A stretch of DNA of 64,000 nt from Parachlamydiales bacterium (GCA_016931275.1 JAFGFA010000001.1:17336-81335); one strand, 5' to 3'. Shown: positions 34,902 to 42,999, counted from the first letter of the stretch. Notes: a model not told the origin generated them from the sequence alone. Translations and numbers: made by a program.

Positions 34902-37160
34902 ATGAAGAAATTGAAGACCATCACTCATTTAAGCATACTCATCTCTGCTCCCTCGCTTTTTGCTTATCCCCAAAATCATATGCCTCACGTTGTCCCCCAG
35001 AGGGCGAACTGGTTGGGAGACTGGTGGTGGGGTACTCAGGAACAAGCCGTGGAATGGGTTCGTCCGACGACGTATGACGAGATCATACAAATGCTCGACG
35101 ACCTGGAATCTGGAGAACTTGAAAAAAGATATTCTCCGGAGCAGTTAGAGCGCGTGAATGAATATTTGGCGACTCTCGCAAGAGAAGGTATCCTTCCGAA
35201 TGAGTTTGATGAAGAAGCTGATTTAGAAGAGGATTCCTACGACTTGCTGTATGGGGAAGACAGCGGTTTTCAATTAGCGCGTTATTTGGAAAGCAGCAGT
35301 GAATACATGATTGTTCCTGCAGTTCTGAATGGATATTCGGGATACAACATTGTTCAGTGCGGCAAAATCAGCAAGGCATGGAAGAAGACCAAAAAGTTCT
35401 GCAAGAAACACAAAAAGGCCATAATCATCGGGGCCGTCTTTTTCATTGCAGCAGGCGCTGTTACCGTAGCTATGGGAATCGCAACTTCTGCAAGTGTAGC
35501 GTCAGCAGCATCAACTGCAGCAGGAGCCGCTGGAGCTGCCTCTGGTTCTGGATCAAGTAAATCTGAATCCAGTGGAAGCTCTTCTTCTACTTCAAACAGT
35601 TCTCAGACATCTTCAAATACTGCTCCAACTTTCCAGAGAGCTATGGAAGATCAGTTCGTTTCTTTCAAAGAACATCTCGCTGGGGAGAACTTTTTTCAGC
35701 CATCCGGGGCTGGTCAAGATCTTTCGATAGAAGAAACAGGTAGGGTTGCCGGATCTCTTTTTGCGCATGACAGCTTCAACTACTTTAACAACCAGATTCC
35801 AAACTATCCTCAGCTTTCAGAGGAACTCCGCAGTATTAGTTCGCATCCTGACTTTTCTTTGCCCCCTGGAGCAAGTGATAATCCTTTGGGATTTGGACAC
35901 GATGAGATCGATTCGAGGTTTGCTAGTAACTGTGGCCCTATGTTCTCAGACCCATCTAAGGAAGTAAACATTGATGCTCTTTCTTATCAGATGCGAGGAG
36001 AGGCTGCACGTCATTATGGATATTATGGTCAGGCAGTGGATGACTTTAGTAAGGTCATTAGCATGAATCCAACAGATCCTATGCCTTATCTACAGAGAAG
36101 CGGCTCCTATTTCGATATGGGTCAATATGACCAGTCTTTTAAAGATTTTCGGGAATTCACTGCTCAGGTTGAGAAAGCACCAGAAAAGATCCCGTTTTCC
36201 ACTCCAGAATTTACTCTTGGCTTCGCAAAGGGGCTTCCCAAAGGCGTCTATGAATCAGGAAAGGGGATCATGCTTTTTCTGGGTGACTTAGTCACTCATC
36301 CTATTCATACCTCAACGCAAATGTATCAAGCGCTCTCTACACTTGCAAGGCTTGCTCGTGATGATGAGTGGGGTGTTATTGGTGAAGTGCTATCTCCAGA
36401 AATTCACCAATTGGTTACCCAGTGGGATACCCTTCCTTCAGAAAAAAGAGGAGAGCTAGCTGGATATGCGTTTGGAAAACATGGAGTAGATATTGCGGCA
36501 CCGGGAGCTGTAGCCAAAATTGCAAGCAAGAGTGCAAAGAGCGCCCGAGAATTAGCAGCTGTCATGAAGAATCTCCGCATAGCTGAAGAAACACTTGTTC
36601 TAGAAACGGCCGCAGGAGTGGGTAACACCGTTAAGGTCGGAGAAATTGTAAATTCGGGAAAAAGCACTCTCTTTCTAGGAGAGGAATTAGGATTTACTGC
36701 AAAAGAAATGGGTCACCTAAAGCAGGCTGGGAAACTAGAAACCACTGTAACAAAAGCTTATGAGCATCTGAATTTACCAATGCAAGAATCCATTAAGTTA
36801 TTCGATAAAGCTCAGGAATTCTTAAAGCCTTATCGGGAATTTATGCCCGAAGTTCGATGTAGAGAACTGATTCACAAAGCTGGCTTCCCAACCTTTCCTC
36901 GACCACAAGGTATTCCAAAGAATTTCAGAGTCAAAGTCTCTGATAAGGGAGCCGGAATGATTTACTACCATCCGGAACATACTCATACTTCTATTAGAGT
37001 TATGCCCGGAAAACCTCACAGTCCATGGCCTCATCAGCAAAAGCCATATGTCATTCAAACAAAGAATGGAAGAATCTTAGATAAAGCAGGCAATGTGGTA
37101 TCTCGTGATGCCCCAGAAGCTCATATAGCACTTGAAGAATTCATTTTTATAGGAGATTAA
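34902..37160 (+). CDS. exported polymorphic-toxin-like protein with TPR and C-terminal toxin domain
   Basis: This protein has 752 aa. In order: signal peptide (1-21, ending SLFAYP); an acidic helical region (55-120); a basic patch KKTKKFCKKHKKA before a long hydrophobic Ala/Gly segment (172-212), probably a membrane anchor or pore; a Ser-rich linker (215-240); a TPR-like repeat region (361-420) with 'GYYGQAVDDFSKVISMNPTD'; an amphipathic part with 'GFAKGLPKGVYESGKGIMLF' (440-460); and a compact C-terminal domain (about 661-752) with 'YYHPEHTHTSIRVMPGKPH' and 'SRDAPEAHIALEEF'. That tip recalls C-terminal domains of CDI/Rhs-type toxins, but I cannot name its family or activity; the His/Arg cluster suggests a nuclease. 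A small immunity candidate follows after 2 bp. A deleted copy lies at 24.9 kb, and a broken second cassette lies downstream. Confidence 0.7.
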   Translation: MKKLKTITHLSILISAPSLFAYPQNHMPHVVPQRANWLGDWWWGTQEQAVEWVRPTTYDEIIQMLDDLESGELEKRYSPEQLERVNEYLATLAREGILPNEFDEEADLEEDSYDLLYGEDSGFQLARYLESSSEYMIVPAVLNGYSGYNIVQCGKISKAWKKTKKFCKKHKKAIIIGAVFFIAAGAVTVAMGIATSASVASAASTAAGAAGAASGSGSSKSESSGSSSSTSNSSQTSSNTAPTFQRAMEDQFVSFKEHLAGENFFQPSGAGQDLSIEETGRVAGSLFAHDSFNYFNNQIPNYPQLSEELRSISSHPDFSLPPGASDNPLGFGHDEIDSRFASNCGPMFSDPSKEVNIDALSYQMRGEAARHYGYYGQAVDDFSKVISMNPTDPMPYLQRSGSYFDMGQYDQSFKDFREFTAQVEKAPEKIPFSTPEFTLGFAKGLPKGVYESGKGIMLFLGDLVTHPIHTSTQMYQALSTLARLARDDEWGVIGEVLSPEIHQLVTQWDTLPSEKRGELAGYAFGKHGVDIAAPGAVAKIASKSAKSARELAAVMKNLRIAEETLVLETAAGVGNTVKVGEIVNSGKSTLFLGEELGFTAKEMGHLKQAGKLETTVTKAYEHLNLPMQESIKLFDKAQEFLKPYREFMPEVRCRELIHKAGFPTFPRPQGIPKNFRVKVSDKGAGMIYYHPEHTHTSIRVMPGKPHSPWPHQQKPYVIQTKNGRILDKAGNVVSRDAPEAHIALEEFIFIGD

Positions 37161-37162
37161 TC

Positions 37163-37513
37163 TTGAAACTTACCGAAGAAGATAAAAACTACATCCTGCA
37201 GGAACACCTAAAGCACATCTCTTGTATAGCCGATAAAGAGTATCAAAAAAGAGTTTGGATAAAAGGAGAAGGTCCTCAAGTAGATAGTTTTGAGGATACC
37301 GTTTGTGACTTTTTTACAACCTGTGACTCTATTTTAGAGAATTATAAGGACTTTAAGGTTACCGGCAAACAATATGATGTTTTAAAGCTCTTCCGTGATC
37401 GGTTCAGGGTTTTTTCAGATAAAAACAACCACCCCCACGAGTTCATAGATTCCCCAGAATGGGAACAAATTATGCGATTGGCAACGGAAGTACTAGAAGA
37501 GTTTAACTACTAA
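37163..37513 (+). CDS. immunity protein candidate of the toxin
   Basis: This 116-aa acidic soluble protein starts with TTG, preceded by AGGAG at 7-bp spacing, 2 bp after the toxin stop. It aligns over its whole length with the orphan protein at 25099-25446. Small acidic genes placed directly after a toxin are typically its inhibitor. Conserved positions (DKEYQ, VCDFF, EFID, PEWE, a final aromatic) are likely to be structural. No known immunity family was recognised. Confidence 0.72.
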   Translation: MKLTEEDKNYILQEHLKHISCIADKEYQKRVWIKGEGPQVDSFEDTVCDFFTTCDSILENYKDFKVTGKQYDVLKLFRDRFRVFSDKNNHPHEFIDSPEWEQIMRLATEVLEEFNY

Positions 37514-37700
37514 ATAGCTGAAGAAACACTTGTTCTCGAAACAGCTACTAGAGCTGGAGAAATCTTGAATGCTGGCAAGACAATCATCGCTCTTGGAGAA
37601 AGCAGCAAGCTTTAATCAACAAAAATGGCCTGCTGAGATAGAATGCTATACCGAGCAAAGAGACCTCCTACAATCAATTCTAAATGAAAGGATTAAGTAA
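37514..37700 (+). pseudogene. remnant of a second (silent) toxin cassette
   Basis: It begins immediately after the immunity stop with 23 bases identical to the toxin gene at 36579-36601 (protein IAEETLVLET in both). It continues as an alternative version, 'ATRAGEILNAGKTIIALGE', then must shift one base to read SFNQQKWPAEIECYTEQRD and end LLQSILNERIK at 37698-37700. Most of the toxin tip is missing. The layout is a donor cassette for tip exchange that has decayed. Confidence 0.7.
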
Positions 37701-37956
37701 GATTGTGGAAGATAAAAAATATCAAGATTATCTCTTGAATTTAATACCTATGTTAAAAAAACAAGCATACGAAGCAAAGACAGAAGCAAATAGTCCCAAA
37801 GAAGGTTTTGAGGCGTACAACAAGGGCGAGTTGCTGGCTTATCACAGAGTCTTTTCTACGATGCAAAAGCAGGCTTCCTTCTTCGATCTAAACCAAGAAG
37901 AGATCCGTCTTTCTAATATAAATCCCGATCGCGATTTGGTTTGTAATTTTCCATGA
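37684..37956 (+). CDS. small protein, second immunity candidate
   Basis: This protein has 90 aa, no signal peptide, and charged helices ('YLLNLIPMLKKQAYEAKTEA', then 'GELLAYHRVFSTMQKQASFF'). Its start overlaps the end of the broken toxin cassette and its end overlaps the next gene by 4 bp (ATGA). By position it is the partner of the lost second toxin tip. I do not recognise the family. Confidence 0.6.
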   Translation: MKGLSKIVEDKKYQDYLLNLIPMLKKQAYEAKTEANSPKEGFEAYNKGELLAYHRVFSTMQKQASFFDLNQEEIRLSNINPDRDLVCNFP

Positions 37957-38219
37957 CAGAACGAATTCAATTAAATCAGGATGAGTACAGCTATCTTTGT
38001 AAAGCATCTTTCCTTCCGGATAGATTGAGGCAGCTTTTTTTTCTTACGGAAAGGGCGGAAGAAAACGCCTATAAGCTTAATATCTCAGAAGATCAAGCTG
38101 ATGAGATACGAGACTTATGTGGAGAGCAACTGCAATTAGTAGGGTTCGATGAGAAATATGACCATACACCCGAAGGCAAGCTTCTTGAAGATCTGGTGGA
38201 CAAATTCTATATAGGGTAG
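37953..38219 (+). CDS. small protein, third immunity candidate
   Basis: This protein has 88 aa, is acidic and helical ('LNQDEYSYLCKASFLPDRL', 'AYKLNISEDQADEIRDL', final 'LLEDLVDKFYIG'). It is translationally coupled to the preceding gene through ATGA at 37953-37956. Short proteins of this kind, ending in a DK-aromatic helix, are seen after contact-dependent toxins, but this is memory of a pattern and not a family assignment. The IS256 element begins 86 bp further on. Confidence 0.6.
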   Translation: MTERIQLNQDEYSYLCKASFLPDRLRQLFFLTERAEENAYKLNISEDQADEIRDLCGEQLQLVGFDEKYDHTPEGKLLEDLVDKFYIG

Positions 38220-38305
38220 AAGTCAAAATTCAGCAATAACGAGCTTTCTACCTCCTATAAGGGGAGCAGCTATTTTTTCTCATAGGTTAAAATTTCGGTC
38301 GAGAG

Positions 38306-38324
38306 TGTAAATTAAACTGTGTAA
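38306..38324. repeat. left terminal inverted repeat of the IS256-like element
   Basis: This 19-bp arm matches its partner at 39654-39672 at 17 of 19 positions; the inner 10 bp (AACTGTGTAA) are perfect. Confidence 0.7.
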
Positions 38325-38329
38325 GCTCA

Positions 38330-39553
38330 TTAGCATTGCCCTTCAATTCGCATCCGTTCCCCATATAATATTGTAAATTGCGACAAGGCATTTTTCCATC
38401 CCTTAATAGGCAAAGTCCATTTGTCGGACAATCCTCTCACTGTTAAAAACAGCAATTTAAACAAGGATTCATCCGTCGGGAAAACTGAACGATTCTTCGT
38501 TGCTTTTCTAAATTGTCTATGAAGGGATTCTACAGAATTTGTCGTATAAATGATATGGCGAATTTCTTCCGGAAACCGAAAAAAGATTTTTACATTTTCC
38601 CAATGATTGACCCAAGGATTTACAGCAAGCGGATATTTTCCTTTCCAAATTTTTTGAAGGTTTAAAAGATTTTCCTCGGCTTTATCTTCCGTTTCAGCCC
38701 TATATATGAGTTTTAAATCTCCTATAAAAGCCTTTGTGTATTTATGGGGTAAATACTTCATAGAGTTTCTAATCATATGAATAATGCAAAGCTGTATCTC
38801 CGTATTGGGAAATACAGCATGAATAGCATCAGGAAGTCCTTTGAGCCCATCTACACAAGCAATAAATATATCCTCAACGCCCCTGTTTTTCAGCTCTGAA
38901 AAAACCTGAAGCCAAAATTTAGCCCCTTCGCTTTCTCTGATTCATAAGCCCAAAACCTCTTTTTTTCCTTCCATGTCAATACCTAAACAGGTATAGGCAG
39001 CCTTAGTTATGACCATTCCATCACGACGGATTTTATAGTGTATCGCATCGAAATATGTGATCGGATAAATCCGTTGCAAAGGACGGCTTTGCCATTCTTT
39101 TGCTACCTCAAGAACTTTTTCCGTAATGTTGGATATTGAGGTTGGAGAAATAGTCGCACCATAGATTTCTTGAATATGATCTTGAATGTCTCGAGTGCTC
39201 ATGCCTCGGGCATACATCGATATAATTTTGTCGTCAAAAGAGCTGATATTATTTTGTCTTTTTTTTATGACTTGAGGCTCGAATCGGCTATTCCTGTCTC
39301 TGGGAACTTCTATTTCTAAGGGTCCGTAAGAACTATGTACATTTTTAGAAATTTTACCGTTTCGGCTATTTCTGGATCGACGGCCTTTGACAGAATGTTT
39401 TTCATAGCCAAGGTGTTCATCCATTTCTTTTTCGAGCATTTGCTCAACCATGCCGCCTAAAAGGCGCTGTATCAGTCCATCCCTTCCACAGAGATCATTC
39501 ATGGTTTTGCATTTTGACAACTCTTCTTTAAGATTGATTTCTTCAGGCTTCAT
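38330..39553 (-). pseudogene. IS256-family transposase interrupted by one stop codon
   Basis: The reading runs from ATG 39553 (MKPEEINLKEELSK) to 38330. The N-terminal part has 'LGYEKHSVKGRRSRNSRNGK' and 'ISSFDDKIISMYARGMSTRD', with the first catalytic Asp in YFDAIHYKIR. At 38942-38944 the codon is TGA where the family has Trp (LGL-W-I-SE), and the same frame continues with 'GAKFWLQVFSELKNRGVEDI', the second Asp (CVDGLKGLPDA), and the C-terminal Glu region 'TTNSVESLHRQFRKATKNR'. So a single TGG to TGA change explains the break; the rest looks intact and could be read through at a low rate. Confidence 0.85.
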
Positions 39554-39583
39554 TAAAAAACTCCTATGTAAATAAAATTTTTA

Positions 39584-39607
39584 TTTCCTCCCCCTAGGGG
39601 GAGGAAA
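39584..39607. repeat. 24-bp perfect palindrome
   Basis: TTTCCTCCCCCT is followed by its exact complement. It lies between the transposase start and the right inverted repeat, so transcripts entering from outside would form a strong G/C hairpin before the transposase gene, a known way to prevent transposase activation by read-through. It also resembles the C-rich hairpins at IS605-type ends. Confidence 0.6.
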
Positions 39608-39653
39608 TTCTTCTCTACTACAGCCAATCTATTTTAAATTGACTGGTTTTTAT

Positions 39654-39672
39654 TTACACAGTTAGATTTACA
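39654..39672. repeat. right terminal inverted repeat of the IS256-like element
   Basis: This is the complement of the 19-bp repeat at 38306-38324, with two mismatches. It also forms the last codons of the truncated ankyrin-like fragment. Confidence 0.7.
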
Positions 39673-39825
39673 GACCCGAATTTCATGGTACATGTCATAA
39701 TGTTGAGCATATCCAATTCCGGGAGGAGATTTTGGACGAGCGCCCTTGGAATGTAAGAGATCAGAAATTCGTTTATTCTTTTTAGAAATAGCTACTTGAT
39801 AGGGAAGTTCCTCCTTTGAATACAA
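39673..39825 (-). pseudogene. ankyrin-repeat-like fragment cut by the IS
   Basis: The minus strand reads YQVAISKKNKRISDLLHSKG and then ARPKSPPGIGY. The first part is the helix pair that closes an ankyrin repeat, usually written as 'plxxAixxgnxeiadlLlskGA'. It is joined upstream, out of frame, to the AbiEii-like fragment, and downstream it runs into the IS inverted repeat. It is a relic of an ankyrin effector-type gene. Confidence 0.5.
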
Positions 39826-39982
39826 GGCTTTCGGAGAACTTCGACTCGAATAGAATACTGATTAACCAGCACACGAAGAAATCTTTCTCCATGATTACTG
39901 GGGAGATATTTCTTTGAATAGAGGCTTGTTCAATGTACAGACGCCGTTAGTCAGAAGATAGTTTTAAAAAATCAAGTTTCAC
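39820..39982 (-). pseudogene. AbiEii/AbiGii-type nucleotidyltransferase toxin remnant
   Basis: The minus strand from GTG 39982 reads VKLDFLKLSSD, an in-frame TAA (39947-39949), then YIEQASIQRNISPVIMEKDF, FVCWLISILFES and LVFKGGTSLS, where it breaks. 'EKDFxVCW' and 'FKGGTSLSK' are the opening motifs of the AbiEii nucleotidyltransferase (type IV TA toxin). Only the first ~55 residues remain. It directly follows the AbiEi-like remnant, the normal gene order. Confidence 0.65.
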
Positions 39983-39983
39983 T

Positions 39984-40133
39984 TCAAGTCTCCTCGGCTA
40001 ATTCCTTGAAAATAGAATGCATCCATTCCGGAACAAATCGAATATCCTGGAGCAGTTCTCTGCGAGCATTTAGCGGGATAGTTCGTTTTAAATGTTTAAG
40101 CCGTTCAGGGGTAACATTTTCTTTGCATTTCAT
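39984..40133 (-). pseudogene. AbiEi-type antitoxin (DUF6088-like) C-terminal remnant
   Basis: The minus strand reads KCKENVTPERLKHLKRTIPL and NARRELLQDIRFVPEWMHSI, ending FKELAEET and TGA 1 bp before the toxin remnant start. This is the C-terminal tail of AbiEi-like proteins. The open frame continues a short way upstream (to about 40165) toward the carbonic anhydrase start, but the DNA-binding N-terminus is gone. Confidence 0.6.
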
Positions 40134-40174
40134 AAATATCTTTTTTGTATCAGTTCTGATATTATTTATCTCTT

Positions 40175-40801
40175 ATGAAGGAATTGAATCGATTATTTGA
40201 AAATAATAAAAAATGGGTTCTCGAAAAAACAAGAGAAAATCCTGATTTTTACACAAGCTTGTCCAACTCTCAGGATCCTCAATACTTATGGATTGGATGT
40301 TCCGATAGTCGTGTTCCGGCAAATCAAATAGTCGGATTGGAAGCAGGAGAATTGTTTGTTCATCGAAATATAGGAAATTTGTTTGTGCATTCCGATATCA
40401 ATTGCCTTTCTGTTTTGGATTATGCTGTCAATGTTTTAAAGGTAAAGCATGTAATTTTGTGTGGGCATTATGAGTGTGGTGCTGTAAAAGCTGCGATGGA
40501 AAAACCAGGAAAAGGTATTGTGGATCATTGGCTATGTCATATACGAGATTTATTTTTGCAACATAAAGACGAACTGTTCTCAATAGAAAATTTAAAAAAA
40601 AGACAACATCGATTAGTCGAGTTAAATGTCGTGCAACAGGTGTATAATATCTGTCATACGCCTATAGTACAAAATGCTTGGTTGATGCAACGGCCTTTGT
40701 GTGTGCATGGATGGATCTATGATTTGCATACAGGTTTTTTGAAAGATCTGAATCTATGTTTTTCTAGTGCCTCTCAGGTAGAGAATCTGTATCATGTATA
40801 G
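40175..40801 (+). CDS. can: beta-carbonic anhydrase
   Basis: This 208-aa zinc enzyme interconverts CO2 and bicarbonate, supplying bicarbonate for carboxylases. The zinc ligands are in CSDSRVPAN (Cys, with the Asp-Arg dyad) and in HVILCGHYECGAV (His and Cys), as in beta-class enzymes. The N-terminal 'NKKWVLEKTRENPDFYTSLS' is family-typical. Length is normal. It lies at the right edge of the island; its promoter region overlaps the AbiEi remnant. Confidence 0.93.
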   Translation: MKELNRLFENNKKWVLEKTRENPDFYTSLSNSQDPQYLWIGCSDSRVPANQIVGLEAGELFVHRNIGNLFVHSDINCLSVLDYAVNVLKVKHVILCGHYECGAVKAAMEKPGKGIVDHWLCHIRDLFLQHKDELFSIENLKKRQHRLVELNVVQQVYNICHTPIVQNAWLMQRPLCVHGWIYDLHTGFLKDLNLCFSSASQVENLYHV

Positions 40802-40874
40802 AAGAGTTTTTTAATAAAAATGATTTTTTGCTTTTTTGACGAAAAAGATTCAGACGATATATCCTCTTATAAAT

Positions 40875-41732
40875 ATGGATAATGATATTAAAGGTTTTAT
40901 TTATGCTATTTTTGCCTCTTTAAGTTATGCCCTGATGGGAGCCTTCGTAAAATTAGCATCGGATTTTTCCGTAGAATCGATTGTTTTTTTTCGTAATTTT
41001 TTCTGCGTCCTATGTGTCCTTCCTCTTATCTGGAAGAATAAAATTTCTATAGCAACTAAAAAACCTTTTTTACATATTTTCCGAGCCGTTTCCGGACTTA
41101 TTGCGATTTATTTTTTCTTTTATACTGCAACAAAAATGCTTTTGATCGAGTCCCTTGTCCTGATCAATACCAATCCTTTATTTATTCCTCTGTGGATGGC
41201 GCTGCTTTTTCATGAGAAACTCTCTTTTAATAAAATATGGCTGCTCATTTTAGGCTTTATGGGAGTGATTTTTATTATCAAACCCGGCGGGAGTGTATTT
41301 CAGCCGGCGGCCTTAATGGGGCTGGGGTCTGGGATTTTTGTCGCACTGGCCATGATCTCTGTGAATAAATTATCCAATACCGAACCGGTTGCCAGAATTA
41401 TGTTTTATTTCTTTGTCAGTGCCTTAGGGATATCGGCTATTCCGATGGTCTATACATGGAGTTGGACTTCCAGCGCGGTTCAATGGATTTATATATTAAT
41501 GGTTGGCTGTTTTTCGTTTACCTATCAGTATTGCATTACAAATGCATATTATTGGGGGCATCCTACTAAAGTGAGCAGCATGGTCTATTTGGCAGTGGTC
41601 TTCAGCGGCTTGATCGGATGGATCTTGTGGCAGCAGGTTCCCGATATTTTTTCCTTGTTAGGGATCCTTTTGGTCGTGCTGTGCGGTATTTTAACGATTA
41701 ACAATCACCGAAAAGAAAAAAAGAGAAGCTAG
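40875..41732 (+). CDS. EamA/DMT-superfamily transporter (second copy)
   Basis: This protein of about 285 aa has ten transmembrane helices in two EamA halves. It is a diverged paralogue of the protein at 4838-5752. A TTG 13 codons upstream (40836) could be used, but the ATG at 40875 directly precedes the first helix. The 3' end overlaps the obg stop by 4 bp (convergent). The substrate is unknown; chlamydial DMT proteins include nucleotide-derived cofactor transporters. Confidence 0.8.
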   Translation: MDNDIKGFIYAIFASLSYALMGAFVKLASDFSVESIVFFRNFFCVLCVLPLIWKNKISIATKKPFLHIFRAVSGLIAIYFFFYTATKMLLIESLVLINTNPLFIPLWMALLFHEKLSFNKIWLLILGFMGVIFIIKPGGSVFQPAALMGLGSGIFVALAMISVNKLSNTEPVARIMFYFFVSALGISAIPMVYTWSWTSSAVQWIYILMVGCFSFTYQYCITNAYYWGHPTKVSSMVYLAVVFSGLIGWILWQQVPDIFSLLGILLVVLCGILTINNHRKEKKRS

Positions 41733-42724
41733 AATTTTTTTCTCTCTTTTTGAGAGAGGTTTTGTAAAGTAGTTATAAAGGGGACGAGGCCTTCTTTTTC
41801 TAAGGCAGAAATAGCAAATAAGTTCTCCAGAAGAAAAGGATATTTCTTTTGAAAAGAAGAAAAATTTTCTTGCGCGATCTTTGTATCAATTTTGTTAAAT
41901 ACCACTAAAAAGGGTTTTTCTTTCATATTGTAAGCCGCTAATTCTTTTTGTAAAATTTCCAGATCTTCAAAGGGTTTTGGGTTAGAACCGTCTATCACAA
42001 AGACCAGAGCAGATGTTCTCTCGATGTGGCGCAGGAAGGTGAGTCCAAGTCCTTTATCTTCATGGGCTTTTTCAATGATTCCGGGAATGTCTGCGATGAT
42101 AATACGAGAAAAATCAGGAAATTCCATAATGCCAATATTCGGCGTTAAAGTTGTAAAGGGATAGGGGGCAATTTTTACAGGGATCGAGGTTAAAGCTTTT
42201 AAAAGAGTCGATTTTCCAGCATTCGGCATGCCGATCAATCCCACATCTGCTATGATTTTTAGTTCAAGTTCTACAGATGCTTTTTCTCCAGGAGTGCCTT
42301 CTGTGCATATGTGGGGGGCTTGATGTGTTGATGATTTAAAGGAAGTGTTGCCCCTTCCTCCTCGTCCTCCATGACAGAGAATATATTGTTCTTGATCACG
42401 GGTAAGGTCAATAATAACTTTTTGTGAAGAAGCGTCTTTGATCAAGGTCCCTAAAGGGACTTTAATAATTTTATCCGAACCTCTTTTTCCAGTTCTATTA
42501 TTAGGGCCTCCTTGATGGCCATTGTCTGCGTTAATATGCGGTCGATTGCGTAAATGTTCCAGAGAAAAGAGATGGCGGTCGCCTTGTAGGATAATGGAGC
42601 CTCCAGGACCCCCATTGCCGCCGGCAGGCCCTCCTTTAGGAATATATTTCTCTCGGCGCCAAGCAACAATTCCATTACCTCCTTTTCCGCCGGAAAAGGA
42701 AATAGTGACATGATCAATAAACAT
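41729..42724 (-). CDS. obg: GTPase Obg/CgtA
   Basis: This 331-aa ribosome-assembly and stress GTPase has a glycine-rich N-terminal Obg fold ('ISFSGGKGGNGIVAWRREKY', 'GGPAGGNGGPGGS'). The G domain has G1 GMPNAGKSTLLKAL, G3 DIPGII and G4 NKID. No C-terminal OCT domain is present, as in other chlamydial Obg proteins of this length. It is followed upstream by rpmA and rplU, the universal rplU-rpmA-obg cluster. Confidence 0.96.
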   Translation of the reverse strand: MFIDHVTISFSGGKGGNGIVAWRREKYIPKGGPAGGNGGPGGSIILQGDRHLFSLEHLRNRPHINADNGHQGGPNNRTGKRGSDKIIKVPLGTLIKDASSQKVIIDLTRDQEQYILCHGGRGGRGNTSFKSSTHQAPHICTEGTPGEKASVELELKIIADVGLIGMPNAGKSTLLKALTSIPVKIAPYPFTTLTPNIGIMEFPDFSRIIIADIPGIIEKAHEDKGLGLTFLRHIERTSALVFVIDGSNPKPFEDLEILQKELAAYNMKEKPFLVVFNKIDTKIAQENFSSFQKKYPFLLENLFAISALEKEGLVPFITTLQNLSQKERKKF

Positions 42725-42744
42725 ATAGATTCAAATAATTAGTG

Positions 42745-42999
42745 TTACTGTTGTACAGGAAGAACAGAAACAGTGGTCTTTTTGCTTTTATTAAAGGAAA
42801 CAATTCCATCGATGAGGGCAAAAATAGTATAATCTTTTCCCAATCCGACATTTTGTTTCGGATGCCATTTGGTTCCTCTTTGACGAACTAAAATGTTGCC
42901 CGCACGAACAAATTGTCCATGGGTCGCTTTAATCCCTAATCGTTTGGATTGTGAATCACGTCCGTTTTTTGATGATCCCTGTCCCTTTTTATGTGCCAT
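42745..42999 (-). CDS. rpmA: 50S ribosomal protein L27
   Basis: This 84-aa protein has an N-terminal tail that reaches the peptidyl transferase centre. It opens with '[20 protein letters not shown]', so no cleavable leader is present, and contains '[20 protein letters not shown]'. It lies between rplU (11 bp) and obg (20 bp). Confidence 0.97.
   Translation of the reverse strand: MAHKKGQGSSKNGRDSQSKRLGIKATHGQFVRAGNILVRQRGTKWHPKQNVGLGKDYTIFALIDGIVSFNKSKKTTVSVLPVQQ

Larger units (their letters stand above)
38306..39672 (-). mobile_element. IS256-family insertion sequence, inactivated
   Basis: The element is about 1.37 kb and bounded by 19-bp imperfect inverted repeats: TGTAAATTAAACTGTGTAA at 38306-38324 and its near-complement (17 of 19) at 39654-39672. 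It contains one transposase reading frame on the minus strand, with a premature stop. Size and transposase type fit IS256. I could not see an 8-9 bp target duplication, so the insertion may be old or its flanks rearranged. It separates the immunity genes from an ankyrin-like fragment. Confidence 0.75.

Noticed and set aside
34889..35077. alternative frame overlapping the toxin start
   Set aside because: The 34902 frame has a signal peptide and continues for 752 codons; this one is short and lacks features.
38942..38944. TGA in the transposase read as tryptophan or selenocysteine
   Set aside because: Other genes in the window, such as rodA and nrdR, use TGA as a normal stop; no SECIS-type structure was seen.
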